Positions 26,249 through 32,457 of a DNA stretch of 64,000 nt are shown here, one piece after another. Origin of the DNA: DATENM01 sp045807765 (GTDB lineage Bacteria > Acidobacteriota > Blastocatellia > UBA7656); the NCBI GenBank assembly GCA_045807765.1, contig JBJMGU010000120.1:1-64000 (forward strand), read 5' to 3'. The notes under the pieces are model-generated. The model saw only the letters and a program-made list of their open reading frames with translations, had not been told where the DNA came from and did not search any database. Each line of letters starts with the position of its first letter. The stretch's first letter is position 1. Position numbers and translations under genes: made by a program.

Positions 26249-26427
26249 CTTCCGACCTCGCTTTCGTAAATCGCTTTTGCTCGTTGCTGGCTGGCGACAA
26301 CGGCGGCCCGTGATTCAGATTCAACGGCCCCGAGCCGCGCTTCCAGCTCGCGCACCTGGCGACTCAGCTCCTGCACCCGCCGCCACAGCGCCTCAAAGTC
26401 TTCCCATACTTCAGAATGGCAGGACAT
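26245..26427 (-). CDS. small coiled-coil protein (60 aa)
   Basis: ATG 26427 is preceded by AGGAAGG and begins MSCHSEVWEDFEALWRRVQ; the longer frame is less plausible. Residues ~10-50 have heptad-like spacing (LWRRVQELSRQVRELEARLGAVE), so a coiled coil is likely. Overlaps both neighbours by a few bases within the leftward operon. Family not recognised. Confidence 0.55.
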   Translation of the reverse strand: MSCHSEVWEDFEALWRRVQELSRQVRELEARLGAVESESRAAVVASQQRAKAIYESEVGR

Positions 26428-26605
26428 CGCTTTTGCCTTCCTGCGCCGGCAATGGCGCGGCGCCAATCGCTTCCTGCACTTCGGAGAGGAACTCCATCTC
26501 CGCTTCTAACTGCGCCGACCAGAACTCGTAGCCCTGCCAGGCGCTCCAGTCGGCCCACTCATCCATCTCTATGCGATAGCTCGTTTTTTCTTCCTGGTTC
26601 TTCAT
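26411..26605 (-). CDS. small acidic protein (64 aa), first gene of Rad52-like operon
   Basis: ATG 26605 has GAAGGGG upstream and yields MKNQEEKTSYRIEMDEWADW, rich in Trp and acidic residues. The upstream ATG in the same frame would place codons inside the operator repeat 26622-26637, so the inner start is preferred. No family recognised. DNA-mimic or accessory roles would be guesses. Confidence 0.55.
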   Translation of the reverse strand: MKNQEEKTSYRIEMDEWADWSAWQGYEFWSAQLEAEMEFLSEVQEAIGAAPLPAQEGKSDVLPF

Positions 26606-26621
26606 GGCTATCCCCTTCTCT

Positions 26622-26698
26622 GTTTCATACGTGAAACATTGTATCACGGTTCCGAAATTTGTTTCAAGTGTAAAATAATATGTTGCATCCGTGATACA
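26622..26698. promoter_or_regulatory. operator cluster between divergent Rad52-like operon and XRE-ImmA pair
   Basis: The divergent intergenic region holds GTTTCATACGTGAAAC (26622-26637, 6-bp arms, 4-bp spacer), a related GTTTCAAGTGTAAAA at about 26661, and a longer inverted pair TGTATCACGG (26640-26649) with CCGTGATACA (26689-26698). These are plausible binding sites for the adjacent XRE repressor, controlling both directions. AT-rich promoter-like sequence (TTATAAGTATGAT) and AAGGAGG follow before the repressor gene. Confidence 0.6.
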
Positions 26699-26739
26699 GG
26701 CTATGTTATAAGTATGATAGGTAAGGAGGGTCTTATCCG

Positions 26740-27168
26740 ATGACCGAACCCGCGTTGAACATTGTTGAGTTAGGGGAGTACGTGAAGCGCAAGAGGTTGG
26801 AAGAGAAGCTATCGCTGCGACAGGTGGCGACCAACATCAGTGTCAGCGCCTCGACGCTTTCGCGAATTGAGAATGGCATTGGCGTGCCCGACAGCGCGAC
26901 GCTGGCGCGGCTGGCGGCGTGGCTGGGCATCCCGCTTGAGCGGCTGATGCGCGGCTCGCTGGTCGAGACCGGCGAAGCCGCCACCGCGGCCTACATCGAG
27001 CCGGTGATCTATTATCCGACCGAGTCCATGCCGAGCATCGTCGAAGCCCACCTCAGGGCCGACCGCAATCTGAAGCCGGACATGGCGAAAGCCCTGGCCG
27101 AGCTGTTCCGCGTCGCTTATACTCAATTCGCTACGAAGCCAAACGAGACGACTGAGACGAATGAATAG
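26740..27168 (+). CDS. XRE-family transcriptional repressor
   Basis: 142 residues. The N-terminal half is a Cro/C1-type helix-turn-helix: LGEYVKRKRLEEKLSLRQVATNISVSASTLSRIENGIGVPDSATLARLAAWLGI. The C-terminal half (~75-140) is a separate helical segment ending in a Thr/Glu-rich tail, comparable in layout to repressors that an ImmA/IrrE peptidase cleaves. AAGGAGG lies upstream of ATG. The gene overlaps the peptidase gene by eight bases, so the two are translated together. Confidence 0.8.
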   Translation: MTEPALNIVELGEYVKRKRLEEKLSLRQVATNISVSASTLSRIENGIGVPDSATLARLAAWLGIPLERLMRGSLVETGEAATAAYIEPVIYYPTESMPSIVEAHLRADRNLKPDMAKALAELFRVAYTQFATKPNETTETNE

Positions 27169-27793
27169 TCAAGAGCCGCAGCCGACTCAACCAATAGATG
27201 AGCTGCTACCGCCGACGGCCAAGCGCCGCGTCTATGAGCGCATCGCGCTCAAGGTGCGCGAATTCGCCGGCGCCCCTCTGGATCAGCCGCTCGACCCCTG
27301 GAAACTGGCGCCCTTCGTGAAGATTCGCGTGATGAGCCTGCGCGACGTGCAGGGCTTATCGATGGAGAGCCGGCGTGTGCTGTTGGGCGATAACGGCAAG
27401 GCGTGGTCGGGCGGTGCCAGCCGTCCGCTGCCCGACGGCTCGCGGCTCGTCTTCCTGAACCCGAATCACACACGCGAGCGCCAGGCGGCGACCTTGATGG
27501 AAGAGATTTGCCACGTTCTGCTCGGCCATTCGCCGACCCGATTGATGCACGAAGAGGAGACCACCAAGGGCGTGCGCTTCCGCAACTTTGACAAGAACCA
27601 GGAAGAGGTCGCTTATGCGGTTGGCGCGGCGTCGTTGATTCCCTACTTTCCGCTCAAGCACGCGGTGCTGGCCGGTCTGACCTCTGACGTCATCGCGCGG
27701 CGCTTCGGGGTCAGCCGCGATCTGGTCGAATACCGCATCAAAGTCTGCCGCCTCTGGACCGAATACAAATCCCGCCGCGTCCAGGCCAGCTAA
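27161..27793 (+). CDS. ImmA/IrrE-like metallopeptidase, altered HExxH
   Basis: 210 residues. The peptidase core is ERQAATLMEEICHVLLGHSP followed by QEEVAYAVGAASLIP, matching the ImmA/IrrE layout HELaHLLLGH...E.AN.FA. Here the first histidine of HExxH is Glu (E114, in EEICH); E115, H118 and the downstream acidic ligand remain. The C-terminal DVIARRFGVSRDLVEYRIKV is the expected helical end. Family members cleave a partner XRE repressor after DNA damage or another stimulus, and the overlapping XRE gene is the obvious substrate. The Glu may impair zinc binding, so activity is uncertain. Confidence 0.7.
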   Translation: MNSQEPQPTQPIDELLPPTAKRRVYERIALKVREFAGAPLDQPLDPWKLAPFVKIRVMSLRDVQGLSMESRRVLLGDNGKAWSGGASRPLPDGSRLVFLNPNHTRERQAATLMEEICHVLLGHSPTRLMHEEETTKGVRFRNFDKNQEEVAYAVGAASLIPYFPLKHAVLAGLTSDVIARRFGVSRDLVEYRIKVCRLWTEYKSRRVQAS

Positions 27794-27832
27794 CTAAGCG
27801 TTCGGCCCCTGCGCGCCGGTAGTAAGGAAGCC

Positions 27833-28306
27833 ATGAAGAGGATGCTCTATAGAATCACCTTCTGGTGTCTGGTTTTTACCTTTAGCTGCTCGACTGCTGC
27901 CCACAAGCCAACCGACAAAGATACGGCTGAGATCATCAGGCTCACTCTGGAACGTGCAATCGTCGCAGGTGAGGCTCCCGATTACCACATGATCAAGGAT
28001 AGACCCCCTATTGTCATATCATCAGAGAATCTCAATCCGAACTGGCTGCCTCAGTTTCCAGGGCTTGAATTAACAATGCTCGATCAGCAGCAAATACAAG
28101 AGAGGGCTGACGCAAGCCCACTTTTCTTATATCTGAGATTCAGAAGCATTCAGATAAAGGGGGAACAAGCAGAAGTAGTTTTGGATGTGGTCCAAGCCAG
28201 GGGGAAGCAAACTAAGGAGATGGGCTTCGGCGGTAGTCTGACAATCGAGTATCGGAAGGAAAATGGGAAATGGATAGGAGAGGTGAAGGAAAAGGTGATA
28301 GCCTGA
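27833..28306 (+). CDS. cassette-borne lipoprotein of unknown function
   Basis: 157 residues with a lipoprotein-type signal (RITFWCLVFTFSCSTAAHK: hydrophobic stretch then Cys). The mature part is mixed alpha/beta with IRLTLERAIVAGEAPDY and ends in a beta-rich VVLDVVQARGKQTKEMGFGGSLTIEYRKENGKW, reminiscent of small NTF2-like or lipoprotein domains; no family assigned. The gene is visibly richer in A/T than its neighbours and ends a few bases before attC site 1, as expected for a gene-cassette ORF. Confidence 0.65.
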   Translation: MKRMLYRITFWCLVFTFSCSTAAHKPTDKDTAEIIRLTLERAIVAGEAPDYHMIKDRPPIVISSENLNPNWLPQFPGLELTMLDQQQIQERADASPLFLYLRFRSIQIKGEQAEVVLDVVQARGKQTKEMGFGGSLTIEYRKENGKWIGEVKEKVIA

Positions 28307-28311
28307 CAGTG

Positions 28312-28404
28312 GCCGAACAAGGCGTTGCAGCGGAGGCCGTGAAGCGCAGTTCTTATCGTGACTTGTGAGGCCGCTCACGGCCCCGCTGAACGCGGGCGTT
28401 AGAC
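28312..28404 (+). other. attC site 1 (integron cassette recombination site)
   Basis: A 93-bp imperfect palindrome: R''-like GCCGAAC, then AAGGCGTTGCAGCGG, and on the right CCGCTGAACGC followed by R' GTTAGAC. The arm GCGTTGCAGCGG pairs with CCGCTGAACGC leaving one unpaired G, the extrahelical base characteristic of attC. Confidence 0.85.
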
Positions 28405-28443
28405 CTGCCAACGAGTACCGGGGGTTCAAAGAGCGGGGGTAAA

Positions 28444-28827
28444 TTGCGCAGAACTCTAATATTGCTTTCAACCTGCATCACCCTCAGCTACATCCTGGCA
28501 CTTGCTGGCTATCGGCTCTTATACTCGCTTTTCGCTGGAAGAGGAGCCAACGATAAAATCGACTTCATCCTGATCACTGCCGTGGGTATCTTCCTTCTAC
28601 TCCCGGCTACCTCTGTATTAAACGGCATCGTGGTCGGTTTGCTGGAAAAGAGTCAGCGATGGTGGCTATCTGGAATTTCAATAGCACCTTTACTGCTCTA
28701 CCTGATCTATCAAATGCCAGCCGGGCCAGTGATGATCTTATGCATCATCTACGAGGTGATAAGCTTGGCTACAGGTTATATAGCTATGAAGCTGAGATAC
28801 CGGTATAGCCAACTAAGGCAGGTCTAA
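28444..28827 (+). CDS. cassette-borne multi-pass membrane protein
   Basis: 127 residues from a TTG start preceded by GGGGGT, 40 nt past the R' end of attC 1. It has about four hydrophobic segments (e.g. LSTCITLSYILALAGYRLLY, LITAVGIFLLLPATSVLNGIVVGLL) and a basic C-terminus. The stop codon lies inside the R'' box of the next attC site, the standard compact cassette layout. Family not recognised. Confidence 0.65.
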   Translation: MRRTLILLSTCITLSYILALAGYRLLYSLFAGRGANDKIDFILITAVGIFLLLPATSVLNGIVVGLLEKSQRWWLSGISIAPLLLYLIYQMPAGPVMILCIIYEVISLATGYIAMKLRYRYSQLRQV

Positions 28828-28913
28828 CAAGCCGTTGCGGCGGAGGCCGTGCCGCGAAGTTCACATAGTTCCCGAAATGCCGCTCACGGCCCCGCTGAAC
28901 GCGAGCGTTAGAC
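28822..28913 (+). other. attC site 2 (integron cassette recombination site)
   Basis: 92 bp from R'' GTCTAAC (28822-28828) to R' GTTAGAC (28907-28913), which are perfect complements. Inner arms are GCCGTTGCGGCGG and CCGCTGAACGC. Confidence 0.85.
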
Positions 28914-29211
28914 ATCCTTGCTCGACAGAGACGTAATTGTTCGTCAGCGCCTACGAGCCCACTTCGCAGGCAAGCGCACAACCACGAGTTGGTTGTGCGG
29001 TGGCGCAGCTCGCTGGCGTATGCCGTCACTTGCTTCGTTGCGTGGTCGTTGCGCTACTCGCTGGCGCATGTTTCGATGTGGCCGCCCGCCGCGCCGCCGC
29101 TTCGCGGCAGTGCTTCAGCAGGCGCGGCTATGTCGTCAGTGTGCAGCATGCACAATCGGGATGCCGCACAGGCGCGTTGACTACGGCGATGCGTCAAATT
29201 ATCGTTCAGAA
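28914..29211 (+). other. cassette leader without a convincing gene; contains a 10-bp perfect hairpin
   Basis: About 300 nt between attC 2 and hicA. A frame at 28937-29215 exists but overlaps hicA and has low-complexity Ala/Arg composition, so I do not call it. A perfect hairpin CGCACAACCA-CGAGT-TGGTTGTGCG spans 28975-28999. The region may carry the promoter for hicAB. Confidence 0.5.
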
Positions 29212-29409
29212 ATGAAGGTGCGCGATGTGTTAAAATTGCTTAATGATGATCGCTGGTACTTGGTCGCGACCGAAGGCAGTCACCGTTAGTACAAGCACGC
29301 GACCAAGCCAGGACGTGTAACTGTACCAGGTAAGCCAAATGATGACCTTCCACCTGGAACCTTGAATAGTATATTGAAACAAGCTGGACTGAAGAAGTCG
29401 GGGGATTAA
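29212..29409 (+). pseudogene. HicA-family toxin with in-frame nonsense codon
   Basis: Translation gives MKVRDVLKLLNDDRWYLVAT then EGSHR, a TAG at 29287-29289, and continues in the same frame as YKHATKPGRVTVPGKPNDDL and on to a natural TAA at 29407-29409. HicA toxins have GSHRQYKH here, so the TAG most likely replaced CAG by a single C-to-T change. HicA is a small mRNA interferase with a double-stranded-RNA-binding fold; the surviving 25 residues cannot form it. It sits directly before hicB. Confidence 0.8.
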
Positions 29410-29412
29410 AGC

Positions 29413-29625
29413 ATGCGCTACGCTATCGTCATCGAGAAAGCAGAGAATAACTATGCGGCCTATGTTCCTGACCTGCCAGGCTGCGTGACAACTGGGCAGA
29501 CGATAGAAGAGACCGAAGAACAGATTCGTGAGGCTATTGAGTTTCATCTTCGGGGGCTACGAGAGGATGGCCTGCCGATACCAGAGCCATCCAGCAAGGT
29601 GAACTACGTCGAAGTTGCTGCCTGA
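29413..29625 (+). CDS. hicB: HicB-family antitoxin
   Basis: 70 residues with the HicB pattern: MRYAIVIEKAENNYAAYVPDLPGCVTTGQTIEETEEQIREAI, the partial-RNase-H-like fold that covers the HicA active site. It is short and lacks the C-terminal helix-turn-helix or ribbon DNA-binding part of longer HicB proteins. It lies four bases after the broken hicA, in the third cassette, ahead of attC 3. With the toxin gone it may persist as a free antitoxin. Confidence 0.8.
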   Translation: MRYAIVIEKAENNYAAYVPDLPGCVTTGQTIEETEEQIREAIEFHLRGLREDGLPIPEPSSKVNYVEVAA

Positions 29626-29674
29626 AAGCTGAACCCGGTAAGGCGTCAAATAGATTTGGCTGCGAGTCAGGTGC

Positions 29675-29767
29675 GTCTAACAAGGCGTTGCAGCGGAGGC
29701 CGCGCAGCAAATTTCGCGTGGCTTATCGGAGTACTTCAAGCGGCCCCGCTGAACGCAGGCGTTAGGA
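29675..29767 (+). other. attC site 3 (integron cassette recombination site)
   Basis: 93 bp from R'' GTCTAAC (29675-29681) through GGCGTTGCAGCGG to CCGCTGAACGC and R' GTTAGGA (29761-29767). The same unpaired G is present as in site 1. The chromosomal oxidoreductase gene ends only four bases beyond it. Confidence 0.85.
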
Positions 29768-29770
29768 TGA

Positions 29771-31144
29771 TTAACGCGCACGCTCCCAGCGACCGCGCGT
29801 AAAGTCGGGAAACTTCACCGGCACACTGCCGCGCGCCACAGACATCTCGCTGAGCGGGCCGGGGACGCTCCACGAGGCGGCGTCATACACATCCATGTCC
29901 GGCGCTAAACCCTGACGCATACATTCCGTTAGCCGGTAACACATGATGTAATCCATACCGCCGTGGCCGCCGGTCTTGCGCGCCATCTCGCCTTCTTTCT
30001 TCCAGAGCGGCGGCTCGTGTTGCGCCTGATACTTGTCGAGCGTCGCCCAGTTGTGGCCCTCGCCCTGACCGTCAAAGAAAAGGCGCGGCGGGTAGTCGCG
30101 GAAGATGCCCTTCGTGCCTTGAATCAGGTTGATGCGGTCGTAAGGGCGCGGCGTGCTGACGTTGTGTTGCAGCATGATGGTGCGCCCTCTGGCAGTCTTG
30201 ATCAGGCTGGTGTTGTAATCACCGCAGCGGTAGACCTCTTTCCACTTCGGGTCGCCTGCCGGCACATGATCTTTGCGGTAGGCTTCCAATCCGAGATGCG
30301 CCGAACTCATCGACACCAGATAATCGAAGCGGTCACCGCGATTGATGTTCATGTAGTTAGCGACCGGACCGAGGCCATGCGTCGGGTAGAGGTTGGCGTC
30401 GCGCCGCGTATGATGCGCTCGCCGCCATAAGCCTTCGTCCTTATCTTCGAATAGAATCTCGCGCAGGTCGTGATTGTAAGCACACTCGCCGTGAACCACC
30501 TCGCCGAACAGGCCGGCGCGCACCATGTTCAGCACCATCATCTCCGTGTAGCCGTAACAACAATTCTCCATGATCATGCAGTGGCGGCGGTTCTTCTCTG
30601 ACGCCTCGACCAGTCGCCAGCAATCTTCGACGGTGTAAGCGGCGGGGACTTCCGTGCCGCTGTGCTTACCATTGCTCAAGGCGGCGAGCATCACAGGGAC
30701 GTGCCATTCCCAGGGCGTCGCGGTGTAGACGAAATCGATGTCGTCGCGCTTGCAGAGGTTTTCAAAGTCATGGTCGCCGTTAGCATAAATGGCCGGCGAC
30801 TTCTGGCCTTTGGCTTCGATCATCTTTGCGGCGCGCTGGCACTTCTCTTTGACGGTGTCACAGACGGCTGTGATTCGGACATTGTCGATGTTGAGAAATT
30901 CTCCGAGAACGCTGGTGCCGCGCAGACCGACGCCGACGATGGCGAGCCTCACGATGTCGCGCGGCTCGAACCGCACGCCGATCATCGTGTCGTAACGGGC
31001 CTGCGGCTCTGGCGTTGTCGCATCACCGGCAATCGCCTCTCGTTCATTGCCCGGCCCATAGCTCGTCAGGCCCAACGCCGCGCCGGCCATACTCGCGCTT
31101 TTCAGCAAGTCGCGGCGCGATAGCTTCTTCTCTTCCCCGCTCAT
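29771..31144 (-). CDS. Gfo/Idh/MocA-family oxidoreductase with Tat signal
   Basis: 457 residues from ATG 31144, which has AGAGGGG upstream. The N-terminus MSGEEKKLSRRDLLKSASMA is a twin-arginine export signal. The Rossmann fold follows: VRLAIVGVGLRGTSVLGEF with ITAVCD; the substrate domain has EVPAAYTVEDCWRLVEASEK and HGGMDYIMCYRL. Family members are NAD(P)-dependent sugar or inositol oxidoreductases or glycosidases; the Tat-exported subgroup in Acidobacteriota includes glycoside hydrolase 109-like enzymes. It is last in a leftward run with an amidohydrolase and a symporter. Confidence 0.8.
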   Translation of the reverse strand: MSGEEKKLSRRDLLKSASMAGAALGLTSYGPGNEREAIAGDATTPEPQARYDTMIGVRFEPRDIVRLAIVGVGLRGTSVLGEFLNIDNVRITAVCDTVKEKCQRAAKMIEAKGQKSPAIYANGDHDFENLCKRDDIDFVYTATPWEWHVPVMLAALSNGKHSGTEVPAAYTVEDCWRLVEASEKNRRHCMIMENCCYGYTEMMVLNMVRAGLFGEVVHGECAYNHDLREILFEDKDEGLWRRAHHTRRDANLYPTHGLGPVANYMNINRGDRFDYLVSMSSAHLGLEAYRKDHVPAGDPKWKEVYRCGDYNTSLIKTARGRTIMLQHNVSTPRPYDRINLIQGTKGIFRDYPPRLFFDGQGEGHNWATLDKYQAQHEPPLWKKEGEMARKTGGHGGMDYIMCYRLTECMRQGLAPDMDVYDAASWSVPGPLSEMSVARGSVPVKFPDFTRGRWERAR

Positions 31145-31187
31145 AGTCTTCACCCCTCTGAATTTCAAATCGCCGAGCCCCAGTCAA

Positions 31188-32252
31188 TCACGCTCGCGGC
31201 AGTAGCCGCAATGCATTCTCGCGATAGACCAGCCGCAACACTTCATCCGGCAGGTGCAGGCCGTAAATCTTCCAGCGCCCCTGCCGCGAAGCGTGCGATG
31301 GGTAATCAAAATACTCATCCGTGGTTTCGAGAAAGCGGTAATGTAGCCGATACATCTCGACTTCCGGAATCAGGTCGGTGCCGAAGAGAATGCGGCGGGC
31401 GTGCTTCAGAAAAAACTCGCGTGCCGCATAAGGCTGGCGGCCAAGCTCCGCCGTCCGCGCCGCGATGTCTACATAAAGATTTTCATGTGCCGCAAGCAGA
31501 CGAATGACATACGCCAGATGTTCGGGCCGCTCGGCGACGTGCGCCGCCACGAAGGTCGTCTTCGGGTGACGCGCAAAGACGCGGTCGCGTTGCCGTAGCA
31601 GCTCATCTTTCGAGTACCGCGCGCCGTAAAAGCTCCAGTCTGGATGCGCCGCCAACTCTTCGTAACGCTCGTTGAAGCGGTCAATGGGCAGAAAGAACGC
31701 GTCGGGGTCGGCGATGTGAAACATCACCGGCACGCGCAGCTCGGCGGCCTTTTCAAACAGCGGCGCGAGCCGCTCATCGTCTACAGGCAGCAATTCGCCG
31801 TTCGCCTCGCGCAGCGTCAGTCCCAGGTCTTTCCAGATTTTGATTCCACAAGCGCCGTGCTCGACCAGCCGTTCGAGCCGCTCTGCTGAGCGCGTAAAGA
31901 ATCCTGGCTCGTGTAAGTCGCGCCAGTCCATCCACGCAATCGTCGCAAAGCGGTCGGGCGCGGCGCGCTGAAAGCGCTCCATCACCGCCAGCGCTTCATC
32001 TTCCACACGCATCGTGATGTTGACCAGACGCTCAATGCCACATTCGTCCATGATCTCTAACACGGTACGCGGCTCCTGCGCGTCGAGGTGGTTGTGATAA
32101 TCGATCACCGGAAAGCGCGGACGGGCAATTTCATGCTCATCTGTGACCAGCATCGAGCGCGGCGCAAAATCGCTCAAGCGCAAATCGGTCTCGGCCCGCG
32201 CCGTCACCATCGCGATGAACTTGTCGGCCTCTTCGGGTGTGCGATCTTCCAT
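31188..32252 (-). CDS. amidohydrolase-family TIM-barrel protein
   Basis: 354 residues. FPVIDYHNHLDA gives the first metal pair, VMFHIADPDAFF and VAAHVAERPEHL the later histidines, FGTDLIP the aspartate, and YRENALRLLPRA the characteristic C-terminus. Members hydrolyse lactones or amides or decarboxylate carboxylated substrates. It lies 43 nt upstream of the Gfo/Idh/MocA gene in the same direction, suggesting a catabolic operon that also includes the upstream symporter. Confidence 0.75.
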   Translation of the reverse strand: MEDRTPEEADKFIAMVTARAETDLRLSDFAPRSMLVTDEHEIARPRFPVIDYHNHLDAQEPRTVLEIMDECGIERLVNITMRVEDEALAVMERFQRAAPDRFATIAWMDWRDLHEPGFFTRSAERLERLVEHGACGIKIWKDLGLTLREANGELLPVDDERLAPLFEKAAELRVPVMFHIADPDAFFLPIDRFNERYEELAAHPDWSFYGARYSKDELLRQRDRVFARHPKTTFVAAHVAERPEHLAYVIRLLAAHENLYVDIAARTAELGRQPYAAREFFLKHARRILFGTDLIPEVEMYRLHYRFLETTDEYFDYPSHASRQGRWKIYGLHLPDEVLRLVYRENALRLLPRA

Positions 32253-32304
32253 AGACGATTGATGTAGCGCAAGCTAACCGCCTTGCGCTAGATTGAGCCG
32301 CCGA

Positions 32305-32457
32305 TCATTCGGAATTACTGTCGCGGCGTCGGCTTAACCGCCCGAACATCTCGCGCAGGTCTTTATATCCCCGGATGGTCACGACCACCGTGATGAACGC
32401 GAAAGAGATGCCGGCCACAATCAAGCTGATTGTCCAGAACATCTGCCAGTATTTCAT
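32305..32457 (-). CDS. 50-residue membrane protein coupled to the symporter gene
   Basis: The frame MKYWQMFWTISLIVAGISFA... has one hydrophobic segment (residues ~7-28) and a basic tail with GYKDLREMFGRLSRRRDS. Its ATG overlaps the symporter stop (ATGA) and has AGGAGG four bases upstream, the best ribosome site in the neighbourhood. Tiny single-pass proteins encoded right after SSS symporters (symporter small accessory type) are known; that role is inferred from position and shape. Confidence 0.7.
   Translation of the reverse strand: MKYWQMFWTISLIVAGISFAFITVVVTIRGYKDLREMFGRLSRRRDSNSE

Noticed and set aside
28937..29215. 92-residue frame before hicA
   Set aside because: Overlaps hicA, low-complexity composition and no ribosome site.
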